A DNA stretch of 6,970 bases from Polyangiaceae bacterium (GCA_025936205.1 JAICTU010000475.1:1-6970), one strand, 5' to 3'. Counted from the first letter of the stretch, positions 1 to 6,366 are shown. The notes: generated by a model not told the origin, from the sequence alone. Numbers and translations are program-made.

Positions 1-1271
1 CGGTACCCAATCCACCGCAGCGCCACGACCACGCGTTGACGGGTGTGGGAGTGCCGGTTCCCTACATGATCCCGCAGCGCGAGGAGTTGCAGGCTGCGGC
101 TGACGTGCTGAACGCGGGCAAGCGGGTGGCGATGCTGGTTGGTGCCGGCGCGATGGGGGCTCAGTCGGAGGTGCTGGAGCTCGCGGAGCGGCTCGGAGCC
201 GGTGTGGCCAAGACCTGGCTCGGCAAGGCCGTGATCTCCGAAGAGGTGCCGTTCTGTACCGGTCACATCGGCCTGCTCGGCAGCAAGCCCAGCTGGGATC
301 TGATGCAGGACTGTGACACCCTGCTGGTGATCGGCAGCAGCTTCCCCTACGCGGAGTTTTATCCGAAGGCGGGGCACGCCAAAGGGGTGCAGATCGATCG
401 CGACGGGCGCCTGCTGAGCCTGCGCTACCCGATGGAGGTGAACCTGAAGGGCGACGCCCGGCAGACGCTGGCAGCGTTGCTGCCGCTGATCGAGGCCAAG
501 AGCGATCGCATGTGGCAAAAGGAAGTGATCGAGAACGTGCGCCAGTGGTGGGGCATCGTACAGGAGCGCGCGATGATGTCCGGCAACAACGGCCTGCTCA
601 ACCCCGAGCGCGTGTTCTGGGAGCTCAGCCCGCGCTTACCCGATCGTTGCATCCTGGCAGCAGACAGCGGCACCGCGGCGAACTGGTTTGCGCGCGATCT
701 GAAGATCCGGCCGGGCATGCTGGCCAGCGGCAGCGGCAACCTCGCCACCATGGGTGCGGCCGTGCCGTATGCCGTCGCCGCGAAGTTCTGCTACCCGGAG
801 CGCGTCTGCATCGCGCTGACCGGAGACGGTGCCATGCAGATGAACGGCATCAACGCCTGCATCACCGTTGCCAAGTACTGGCACGAATGGTCCGATCCGC
901 GCTGGATCGTGCTGGTCTTGAACAACCGGGATCTGAATCAGGTGACCTGGGAGCAGCGCATCATGATGGGCGACATCCGCTTCGTCGCCAGCCAGGAGCT
1001 GCCGGACTTTCCCTATGCCGGCTTTGCCGAGTCGATCGGGCTTCGCGGTATCCGCGTGGAAAAGGCGGACCAGCTGGCAGATGCCTGGGATCGCGCGCTC
1101 AGCAGCGATCGGCCCGTGGTCGTGGAGGCCTTGACGGATCCGGACACACCCACCTTGCCGCCGCACATCACGCTGCAGCAAGCCAAGAACTTCACCGAGA
1201 CCATTCTGCGCGGCGACCCTAGTGAAGGCGGAATTCTCAAGCAAACCTTGAAGAGCCTGACCAGAGCATGA
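1..1271 (+). CDS. Thiamine-diphosphate-dependent enzyme, pyruvate oxidase/acetolactate synthase-like (5' partial)
   Basis: The frame is open from base 3 to the TGA at 1269-1271 (422 visible codons). It begins inside the protein: what is seen corresponds to the central and C-terminal domains of the PoxB/acetolactate synthase superfamily, while the N-terminal PYR domain with the catalytic Glu is missing. The TTG at 36 is therefore not the start. The central domain shows a LVGAGA loop (about 135-155) and CDTLLVIGSSFPYAEFYP (about 312-365), which closely resembles E. coli PoxB. The C-terminal PP domain carries the ThDP/Mg motif: GDG at 822-830 and NN at 921-926, followed by DLNQVTWEQR. The tail GIRVEKA and LPPHITLQQAK also matches PoxB, but the end is shorter and lacks an obvious membrane-binding helix. 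By family it should decarboxylate a 2-oxo acid; substrate and acceptor cannot be read. It converges on the neighbouring racemase-like gene with 7 bases between stops. The superfamily is certain, the exact reaction is not. Confidence 0.93.
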   Translation, partial: VPNPPQRHDHALTGVGVPVPYMIPQREELQAAADVLNAGKRVAMLVGAGAMGAQSEVLELAERLGAGVAKTWLGKAVISEEVPFCTGHIGLLGSKPSWDLMQDCDTLLVIGSSFPYAEFYPKAGHAKGVQIDRDGRLLSLRYPMEVNLKGDARQTLAALLPLIEAKSDRMWQKEVIENVRQWWGIVQERAMMSGNNGLLNPERVFWELSPRLPDRCILAADSGTAANWFARDLKIRPGMLASGSGNLATMGAAVPYAVAAKFCYPERVCIALTGDGAMQMNGINACITVAKYWHEWSDPRWIVLVLNNRDLNQVTWEQRIMMGDIRFVASQELPDFPYAGFAESIGLRGIRVEKADQLADAWDRALSSDRPVVVEALTDPDTPTLPPHITLQQAKNFTETILRGDPSEGGILKQTLKSLTRA

Positions 1272-1278
1272 GGTCCCT

Positions 1279-2370
1279 TCAGCAGAGATAGCGCGCGGCG
1301 TCCGCGCTCTTCAGCGCCATGCCATGTCCCGGCCGGCTTCGGTCGGGACAGAGCTGACCCTGGCGTGGGAGCAGCGCGCCGTCGAACAGCAACGAGCTGA
1401 TGCGGGTGTGGTCGAAGAAGTACTCCACGTGCTGGAGCGGGGTGAGCGCGCCGCCGATCTGCGCGTGGAGCTGCGGCGCACAATGTGCCGATAAGGGGAG
1501 CTCGAAGGCCTCGCACAGCGCCGCGACGCCGAGCAGGCCCGTGTAGCCGCCACAGCGTGTGAGGTCCGCCTGCAGGCAATCCACGGCGCCGGCCTGCAGC
1601 ATGTGTCGGAAATAGGGCAGGGTGTCACCGTATTCTCCCGCCGCGATCTCCATGCCCGCCGGGCAGCGGTCTCGCAGCAGGCGCAGGCCCTCCAGATCAC
1701 TCGATGGGCGCGGCTCTTCGAACCAGGAAACGTCCTGCTCGGCGAAGCGTCGAGCCAGCTCCAGCGCCTGCTTGCGAGAGTAAGCCCCGTTGGCATCGAC
1801 GAACAATTGCACTCCGTTCCCGATCGCTTCGCGCGCCCGCGTCACGCGTTCCGGGTCCGCGGCAGGATCGCGCCCCACCTTCATCTTCACGGCACGCAGC
1901 CCATCCGCGGCCCAGCCGGCGAGTTGCTCGCACAACTGCCGTTCGTCGTAGCTGGTGAATCCGCCGCTGCCGTAGAGCGGCACGCCTGCGCGGCCTTTCC
2001 CGAACAGATCGGCCAATGGCAGCTCGAGGTAGCGCGCCTGGAGATCCCAGAGCGCCACGTCGACTGCCGAGACAGCCATGAAGCCCGCGCCGGGCACGCC
2101 GGCATTGCGCAGCGCATGCACCATCGCGGCCCACGCGCCCCGGATGTCAAACAGCGAGCGACCCAGCACCACATGCCGCAGCATGCCGTCGATGAAGGCT
2201 GCGGCGGCGCGCGAAGCGTAACTCCAGCCCAGCCCCTGCTTGCCGCCGGACTCGATGCGGACCAGCACAAGATCCGTGTGGTCCCACTTCAGGGTTCCAT
2301 CGGATTCGGGTTGCTCGGTGGGGATCCGATACGTGCGAACCTCCAGGCTTTCGATGCAGATCTGCTTCAT
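1279..2370 (-). CDS. Mandelate racemase/muconate lactonizing enzyme family protein (enolase superfamily)
   Basis: The gene encodes 363 residues, the usual length for this family. The frame stays open upstream, but the ATG at 2370 is chosen because MKQICIESLEVRTYRIP is a typical N-terminal capping-domain start and a GGAGG precedes it. The active-site set of the mandelate racemase subgroup is complete: KMK (K162, K164), metal ligands D192 (VDANGAY), E218 or E219 (WFEEP) and E246 (AAGEYGD), the D269-H296 dyad (QADLTRCGG; SAHCAPQ), and E316. Such enzymes abstract the proton next to a carboxylate to give racemisation, epimerisation or dehydration, often of acid sugars; the substrate here is unknown. 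No signal peptide is visible, so it is probably cytoplasmic. Its start overlaps the stop of the upstream glucoamylase-family gene by ATGA, implying one transcript and coupled translation. Family assignment is firm; a pathway role with polysaccharide breakdown is inference. Confidence 0.93.
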   Translation of the reverse strand: MKQICIESLEVRTYRIPTEQPESDGTLKWDHTDLVLVRIESGGKQGLGWSYASRAAAAFIDGMLRHVVLGRSLFDIRGAWAAMVHALRNAGVPGAGFMAVSAVDVALWDLQARYLELPLADLFGKGRAGVPLYGSGGFTSYDERQLCEQLAGWAADGLRAVKMKVGRDPAADPERVTRAREAIGNGVQLFVDANGAYSRKQALELARRFAEQDVSWFEEPRPSSDLEGLRLLRDRCPAGMEIAAGEYGDTLPYFRHMLQAGAVDCLQADLTRCGGYTGLLGVAALCEAFELPLSAHCAPQLHAQIGGALTPLQHVEYFFDHTRISSLLFDGALLPRQGQLCPDRSRPGHGMALKSADAARYLC

Positions 2371-4838
2371 GGCTCCTCCGCCGCTTCGATCGGGTCCTCG
2401 ATGGCAACGCAGAAGTCCCTGCCTTCCCAGAGTTCGGCGTCGCGCCAGTGAAACGTGAATGCAATGCTCGTTCCCGAGCGCAGCTCCGCCGTCGGTAGAT
2501 CGGCGAAGAACAGCCCGAGCCCCGTATCGTGTGCTTCGACCTCCTGCCACGAGCGCCCAGCGTCCGCCGTCCAGCGGACCCTGCACTCCGCCAGCATCTC
2601 CAGTCTGAAAATTCGCCCCGACGGCAGCGATTTCCGGCGCGCATCGAAGCGCCAGCACGCGAGCGCAGACGAGCGCCGCTCGACCTGATACCGCTGCACG
2701 GGCTGCGGAGGCAGGTCAAACAACGCCTGGTCATGCAGTGAACGCAGCAGCTTGATGTGCTCTGCGTGCGCCCAGACCAGCGGGCGAGCCGAGTTGCTCG
2801 CCTCACCGGGAAACAAGTCCTGCTCGGGTATCGCTGAGGCTTCCCAGACCTGTTCCGGAATCAAGCCCGAAGCCGAGGCAAAGCGTTCCAGCGCGGTCAG
2901 CAGCTGGAGTGCCCGTGCTCGGTCGCCCTTGGCCAGCTCATAGTGTGCCCGCTCTCCGACCAGCAGTGGCCAGCCCCTGCCGATCCCGCGGCCGTCGTAC
3001 GCGCTGCCATCCGCGTGCTCGCCGTAGCCATCGTGGTTGTAGCGGCGCCAGCAGGGCCCATTCGGAGTATCCACGCGGAGCACCTGATCGAGCACGCGCA
3101 ACGTATTCAGGATGCGCGGATCGCTGGGTGCCCGCAGACCGAGGCGCACCAGAGCCAGAGCATCGGGGCTCACGATCTCGCTCGCCGCGAACACGCTGGC
3201 GCTTGCCGGCAGGTTCGGGATGTGCACGCGGGCGTCCGTCAGCGGTCCGGGCTCTTCCAGGCAGTTTCGGGGCGCCGTTCGCACATAGTATCCCGCCACG
3301 CCGGCCTGGCGCGCGAGCGCGGTGCCGCGCACATAGAGCCAGCTCTCGATCGAGTCGTTCCAGTAGTCGGCGGTGTCTCTCAGGTATTGCGCGAGTGCGC
3401 CCTCGTCGTTGCTTTCTGCCAGCTCGGCGGCAACCAGCAGTGCCGCGATGCAACAAGCCAGCGTGTACGCCGTGAGGCCCGAGTCCTCCTCCCAGCGGTC
3501 CTGGGGCGTGGCCGGCCCCCGTCGCACCAGAAAGCCTGCCGCGCGGCGCGCCATGGGCCAGAAGCTGCGCAGCTCCGCCGGGCTCATCCGGGCGTGTCGC
3601 TGCGCCAGCTCCAGGAGCAGCACCGGGGCGGCCGTCTCGTCCAGCTGAATCCCATCCCAGTGACCGGTGCCATCGAGCCACATGTTCTGGGGCCAATGTC
3701 CGTCAGCTTCCTGGGTCGCTTCGAAGTAACGCAGCACTCTGGCCACATCCGAGGTCGCGCCTGCGGCAAGTAGAGCGCTCGCTGTCTCGCAAGCATCTCG
3801 GGGCCAGACCAGGTGATAGCCACCGGCAAACTGATCGCCATGGGCTTCGCCCCAGGGAAAGCTCAAGCTGGCGATGATCCCGCCGGGATAGTCCTTCGCT
3901 TCGTGGACGCCGAGCACCGCCGTACTCACGCGATAGGCGCTCGTGTTGGCCTTCAGCGCGGAGCCGAGCGGCCACAGCGACCGCTGCCAGCTCTCCCACT
4001 CCTCCCGATACAGCTCACGTGCCGCGCCAAAGCCGATCGCCAGGCTGGCTCGGGCGCGATGCGCGGCGCCGCTTGCGCTGCGCCCAAACCCGAGCGCGAG
4101 GACGAACTCACGGCTATCGGTCAGGTCCAGCTCCGCCGCGAGCAGCACGTTTCCATCCGGCGCACTCTGGTATTCCCGGGTGAGCTGGCCGTGCGCATGC
4201 AGATCGTGCCAGGCATCGGAGCTGCCCACATACCCGACCGTGCAACGCCGCCAGGGCGCCGAGCAGGCGAGCGCCAGTGCGAGCTCCTTCGCTTCCGCGA
4301 ACAATACAGGCCGCCCCTTGTGGTCAGCGAAGTGGGCGCTGTTTCCGCTGCCATGATTGCCCAGCCGCGGGGAGAGCAGCACGTAGACGCGGTAGTCGCG
4401 TGTATCGCCCTGAAGAGCTCGAAACCGAACCTGCTGCAACAGGGTGGGGCGTAGCGGGTCAGTCAGGACGACCTTTTCGAGCGCATACCGGCCCTGCTTG
4501 CAAGTATTGACGAGCGTGAAGCCCGGCACGCCTTCCGCCAGCCAGGCGATCTTGGACTCTGTGTCCCGCTTTTCCTCGGAAAAGAACGAGCGACCATCGG
4601 TGACGACCAGCTGCAGGTCCTTCACCGCAGCCAGATCGATGCGCGGATAGAACACCTCACCCACGACTCCGCGATGGATCGCGAACCAGACATGGCTGGT
4701 CGCGGTGCGCGACGTTCCGACGCCGCTCTTCCTGCTCGAGCTCCAGTCGGAGGGGGCACCGGGCGCGCCGGGCGCGCAGGAGGTACTGGTCACGCGAAAA
4801 TGTGAGCAGGATCCATGCCTCGCGCTCGGTGTTCCCAT
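2367..4838 (-). CDS. Glycoside hydrolase family 15, glucoamylase/glucodextranase type
   Basis: With the ATG at 4838 the product has 823 residues. The N-terminal beta-sandwich domain typical of prokaryotic GH15 enzymes spans roughly residues 22-290 (GAPGAP, KSGVGTS, VWFAIHRGVVGEVFYPRID, DGRSFFSEEKRDT). The (alpha/alpha)6 catalytic barrel spans about 300-700 with YHLVWPRDA (341-349), RWEEDSG (448-454; E450 is the likely general acid), DGRGIGRGWPLLVGER (615-630) and PEQVWE (661-666; E663 is the likely general base). A C-terminal beta-rich domain (about 720-812, DTGLGLFFADLPTAEL) follows. The family releases glucose from non-reducing ends of alpha-glucans; some members act on dextran or trehalose. 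No signal peptide is visible, which suggests an intracellular substrate or a wrong start. The first 21 residues look unlike the family and the ATG lacks a clear Shine-Dalgarno; a GTG at 4793 (residue 16) would give a more usual N-terminus. It is first gene of a pair with the racemase-like gene (ATGA overlap). Confidence 0.93.
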   Translation of the reverse strand: MGTPSARHGSCSHFRVTSTSCAPGAPGAPSDWSSSRKSGVGTSRTATSHVWFAIHRGVVGEVFYPRIDLAAVKDLQLVVTDGRSFFSEEKRDTESKIAWLAEGVPGFTLVNTCKQGRYALEKVVLTDPLRPTLLQQVRFRALQGDTRDYRVYVLLSPRLGNHGSGNSAHFADHKGRPVLFAEAKELALALACSAPWRRCTVGYVGSSDAWHDLHAHGQLTREYQSAPDGNVLLAAELDLTDSREFVLALGFGRSASGAAHRARASLAIGFGAARELYREEWESWQRSLWPLGSALKANTSAYRVSTAVLGVHEAKDYPGGIIASLSFPWGEAHGDQFAGGYHLVWPRDACETASALLAAGATSDVARVLRYFEATQEADGHWPQNMWLDGTGHWDGIQLDETAAPVLLLELAQRHARMSPAELRSFWPMARRAAGFLVRRGPATPQDRWEEDSGLTAYTLACCIAALLVAAELAESNDEGALAQYLRDTADYWNDSIESWLYVRGTALARQAGVAGYYVRTAPRNCLEEPGPLTDARVHIPNLPASASVFAASEIVSPDALALVRLGLRAPSDPRILNTLRVLDQVLRVDTPNGPCWRRYNHDGYGEHADGSAYDGRGIGRGWPLLVGERAHYELAKGDRARALQLLTALERFASASGLIPEQVWEASAIPEQDLFPGEASNSARPLVWAHAEHIKLLRSLHDQALFDLPPQPVQRYQVERRSSALACWRFDARRKSLPSGRIFRLEMLAECRVRWTADAGRSWQEVEAHDTGLGLFFADLPTAELRSGTSIAFTFHWRDAELWEGRDFCVAIEDPIEAAEEP
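2373..2379 (-). promoter_or_regulatory. Shine-Dalgarno of the racemase-like gene, inside the glucoamylase 3' end
   Basis: On the minus strand the bases before the ATG at 2370 read GCGGAGGAGCC. The GGAGG core lies 4 bases from the start, inside the last codons (EAAEEP) of the upstream gene. It supports this ATG over the longer open frame that runs back to 2658, which would overlap the upstream gene by about 290 bases. Confidence 0.7.
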
Positions 4839-5119
4839 GTTCCAGCGCAGCGGGTGCAGCGCGGTGTTTCAGGCGGATGGCTGCGGGGCCTTGCGCCACG
4901 GGCGAGGCATTGGGCCGCACATCGGGTGGCACCGCGACGTGCGGGTCCAGGTCGAGGCGCCCTCCACTGACGTCGATCGCGCGTCACTAGCCAGGGTCGA
5001 TCCCTCCCGTATGCAGGGCGCCTCCCGGGCGGGGGGCTTTCGCGACGTCGAGTCGAGGTTTCCATGGAAACCTCAACTTCGATTCGATGCACCCGCCCCA
5101 GGTATGCCCGGGGTCGGCT
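4839..5119. other. Intergenic stretch with no convincing gene
   Basis: This interval separates the glucoamylase gene from the small frames behind ilvY. No recognisable protein, tRNA or rRNA is seen, and no good sigma70 promoter for the glucoamylase gene was found on the minus strand. It contains the perfect palindrome at 5055-5074. One minus-strand frame running from about 4983 past the glucoamylase start to 4657 has coding-like third positions over 4800-4980, but its translation is not recognised and it would overlap the glucoamylase gene heavily. It may be a degraded gene remnant. Confidence 0.5.
5055..5074. repeat. Perfect 20-bp palindrome, possible operator
   Basis: GAGGTTTCCA is followed immediately by its exact reverse complement TGGAAACCTC. 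As RNA it could form an 8-bp stem with a CATG loop. Weaker outer arms (5048-5056 and 5079-5087) could extend it with one mismatch and an asymmetric bulge. Neither side has a T tract, so it is not a standard intrinsic terminator. The even symmetry with a TTCCATGGAA core suits a dimeric regulator site. The location, about 217 bases upstream of the glucoamylase start, would fit control of the glucoamylase/racemase pair; the regulator is unknown. Confidence 0.55.
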
Positions 5120-5218
5120 CTACGCCTGCAATTCTCCGCTGAGACGCCGCGTGAGGCGCGCGCCCTCCACCGGCTCGATGCGCCCCGCAACGCGGTATCC
5201 TTGCCCAGCTCCCTTCAC
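5120..5218 (-). CDS. Doubtful 32-residue frame coupled to the 67-codon gene, containing an ilvY-like segment
   Basis: A GTG at 5218-5216 overlaps the preceding TGA by GTGA and opens 32 codons to a TAG at 5122-5120. The translation starts MKGAGQGYRVAGRIEPVEG. The GRIEPVE stretch is identical to residues 257-262 and neighbours of IlvY, and the DNA around it matches ilvY (see the repeat entries), in the same reading frame. No clear Shine-Dalgarno is present. It may be a real tiny gene, the displaced end of the 67-codon gene, or non-coding duplication debris. I favour debris or a pseudogene fragment. Confidence 0.25.
   Translation of the reverse strand: MKGAGQGYRVAGRIEPVEGARLTRRLSGELQA
5165..5212 (-). 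repeat. Partial duplicate of an internal ilvY segment (copy outside ilvY)
   Basis: Bases 5165-5186 are identical over 22 bases to 5529-5550 inside ilvY. After 9 diverged bases (10 in ilvY) a further 9-base identity (5196-5204 versus 5561-5569) follows, then a common agctcc-like end. The copies are in direct orientation about 364 bases apart and differ by small insertions or deletions. Identity of this length is too great for chance in a window this size, so a small duplication or gene-conversion event is likely. Confidence 0.75.
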
Positions 5219-5418
5219 TTCAGCGTCGGTCGTACGTGCAGAGTCACCTGGTCCGAGCCCACCATGAAGTCCGGGATCTCGATCACCTGGCGCTGCTCGG
5301 AGCGAAAAGCCTGCGGAGAAGCGCTGGCGGCCTCCTGCCGGATGCTATCCAGGGCTCCGGGCGGCAGCTGCTCGGCGACCTGGCCCTTGAAGGCCACGCC
5401 GTTGCCCTTCTGAATCAT
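5215..5418 (-). CDS. Unrecognised 67-residue protein translationally coupled to ilvY
   Basis: The ATG at 5418-5416 overlaps the ilvY TGA (5417-5415) as ATGA, and the frame closes at a TGA at 5217-5215. The protein starts MIQKGNGVAFKGQVAEQLPP and ends VTLHVRPTLK. It is small and polar, has no membrane segment, no signal peptide, no cysteines and no motif I recognise. Nearly every codon ends in G or C, as in the neighbouring genes, which argues for real coding. The frame is open further upstream within ilvY, but that part is out of frame with ilvY and looks like shadow. There is no strong Shine-Dalgarno; a hairpin at 5422-5439 sits just before the start, so translation probably depends on ribosomes finishing ilvY. 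Function unknown; co-expression with the regulator is inferred from the overlap. Confidence 0.65.
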   Translation of the reverse strand: MIQKGNGVAFKGQVAEQLPPGALDSIRQEAASASPQAFRSEQRQVIEIPDFMVGSDQVTLHVRPTLK

Positions 5419-6314
5419 ACCGGCGCCGTTCCCGGCGCCAACTCCCAGAGCGCCCCCACCGTCCGCCGCGACAACGTCCGCCCCTTCGCGCACAACGACA
5501 CGTGATACCCGCGCGGCGGGCGCCGCACCTCCACCGGCTCGATGCGCCCCCGTAGCGGGCTATCCTTGCGCACGAGCTCCGGCACCACGCCCACTCCGCA
5601 ACCGAGCGCGACCATCGCCAGGATCGCCTCGTTGCCATCCACCTCCGCGTAGACCTCGGGCTCCGCCTCTTGCTCTTCCAGCCAGGCGTCGATGCGTTCG
5701 CGATCGAGCCCCCTGCGCGGCAAGATCACTGGCAGCCCATTCCAGTGACTCCCGCCGAGCTTCGCCCGGCGTGACAGCCCTTCGTCGGAAGCGGGAGCGA
5801 TAAAGGACAGCTCAGTGAACGCGAGTCGCACATAACGTAGCTCGCTCGGCGGGCGGTCAGGCTCGGGCACCACCGCCAGATCGACCTCGTCGTTCTCCAG
5901 GCTCTGCATGCAGCGCGCCGCGTCCGACGTGCTGAGCTGCAAGTGAATGCCGGGGTAGCGCGCGCGGCAGCGCGCGAAGAGCTTGGGCAACACCGAGTGG
6001 CACGCGGTGACCGTGCAGGCGATGCGTAGCTCGCCTGTGGGGGCCTGCTTCTCCGCCGCCAGGGCCTCCAGCAGGCGCGTGTGCCCAGCCAGTTGCGCAC
6101 GGGCATGGTCGCGGAAGATTTCTCCGGCCCGCGTCAAGGTGACGCTGCGGCGGCTGCGCTGGAACAGCGGTTGACCCAGTTCTTGCTCCAGGCGCTGGAT
6201 GAATCGGGTCAGCGCGGAGGGGCTCATGCGGGCTGCCTTGGCGCTGCGCGCGAAATGCAGACTCTCTGCCAAGTGCAGGAAAATACTGAGCTCCTGAGGA
6301 GTGGAGAAGGCCAT
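5415..6314 (-). CDS. ilvY: LysR-type transcriptional activator IlvY
   Basis: The product has 299 residues, matching the length of E. coli IlvY (about 297). An N-terminal winged helix-turn-helix covers residues 7-64 (ELSIFLHLAESLHFARSAKA, then MSPSALTRFIQRLEQELGQP and LFQRSRRSVTLTRAG), and a periplasmic-binding-like effector domain covers about 95-295 (GELRIACTVTACHSVLPKLF, VALGCGVGVVPELV). The start at 6314 is chosen because MAFSTPQELSIFLHLAES aligns with the family start. An in-frame ATG at 6392 would put codons through the control region and the ilvC promoter. No strong Shine-Dalgarno is visible. In E. coli IlvY activates the divergent ilvC when acetolactate or acetohydroxybutyrate is bound and represses itself; the same divergent order with ilvC here supports that role. 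Its stop overlaps the start of a 67-codon gene. Confidence 0.93.
   Translation of the reverse strand: MAFSTPQELSIFLHLAESLHFARSAKAARMSPSALTRFIQRLEQELGQPLFQRSRRSVTLTRAGEIFRDHARAQLAGHTRLLEALAAEKQAPTGELRIACTVTACHSVLPKLFARCRARYPGIHLQLSTSDAARCMQSLENDEVDLAVVPEPDRPPSELRYVRLAFTELSFIAPASDEGLSRRAKLGGSHWNGLPVILPRRGLDRERIDAWLEEQEAEPEVYAEVDGNEAILAMVALGCGVGVVPELVRKDSPLRGRIEPVEVRRPPRGYHVSLCAKGRTLSRRTVGALWELAPGTAPV
5422..5439 (-). promoter_or_regulatory. Hairpin at the ilvY/67-codon gene junction
   Basis: In the minus-strand transcript GGCGCCG and CGGCGCC form a perfect 7-bp G/C stem with a GGAA loop. It ends 3 bases before the ATG of the 67-codon gene and lies in the last codons of ilvY (LAPGTAP). It could block initiation until a ribosome translating ilvY opens it. 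There is no T tract, so it is not a terminator. The hairpin is seen; the role is inferred. Confidence 0.4.
5529..5580 (-). repeat. Second copy of the duplicated segment, within ilvY
   Basis: This is the ilvY-internal partner of the copy at 5165-5212. It encodes about residues 246-262 of IlvY (ELVRKDSPLRGRIEPVE), part of the conserved C-terminal effector-binding domain. ilvY is intact here, so this is presumably the source copy. Confidence 0.7.
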
Positions 6315-6332
6315 GTTGCGATCTGTGCAACA
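6314..6332. promoter_or_regulatory. Probable IlvY operator next to the ilvY start (LysR box)
   Basis: TGTTGC and GCAACA form a perfect inverted repeat with a 7-base spacer, containing the T-N11-A pattern (T6317, A6329) of LysR-family sites. It overlaps the first base of the ilvY start codon and its leader, which fits autorepression. Another GCAAC half-site lies at 6358-6362, 31 bases (about three helical turns) further toward ilvC. Confidence 0.6.
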
Positions 6333-6342
6333 CAGACTATCA

Positions 6343-6348
6343 ATAATA
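6343..6348 (-). promoter_or_regulatory. ilvY: Possible -10 element of the ilvY promoter
   Basis: The minus strand reads TATTAT here (5 of 6 to consensus), which would start transcription about 20 bases before the ilvY ATG. No good -35 hexamer is found at the proper distance, so this is tentative. If correct, the ilvY promoter overlaps the region read divergently for ilvC. Confidence 0.3.
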
Positions 6349-6358
6349 GGGTCAAACG

Positions 6359-6366
6359 CAACGTTG
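6359..6366. promoter_or_regulatory. Possible second IlvY site over the ilvC -35
   Basis: The palindrome CAACGTTG shares the GCAAC/GTTG half-sites of the repeat at 6314-6332 and overlaps the ilvC -35 hexamer. E. coli IlvY also uses two operators, one reaching the ilvC -35. It does not show the full spaced inverted repeat of the first site, so confidence is modest. Confidence 0.4.

Noticed and set aside
36..38. TTG as start of the ThDP enzyme gene
   Set aside because: The frame is open to the window edge and upstream residues match the family's inter-domain linker; the whole N-terminal domain is missing, so the true start is outside the window.
512..1222. Long overlapping plus-strand frame inside the ThDP enzyme gene, and similar long antisense frames inside the other genes
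   Set aside because: They are Arg/Ala/Gly-rich shadow translations typical of GC-rich genes, without any recognisable motif.
1290..1308. AGCGCG/CGCGCT hairpin near the convergent stops as a terminator
   Set aside because: It lies within the last codons of the racemase-like gene and has no T tract on either side.
2371..2658. N-terminal extension of the racemase-like gene
   Set aside because: The open frame there overlaps well-conserved glucoamylase coding, and its translation is low-complexity and Arg/Gly-rich, as expected for a shadow frame.
4945..4990. Possible third copy of the ilvY-like repeat
   Set aside because: Only an 11-base GCGCCCTCCAC match plus a loose TCGAT similarity is seen; in GC-rich DNA this could be chance.
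5020..5040. Plus-strand hairpin (GCCTCCC, GGGC loop, GGGGGGC) followed by TTT as an intrinsic terminator
   Set aside because: No plus-strand gene ends before it, the T run is only three bases, and on the minus strand the stem has a mismatch and no T tract.
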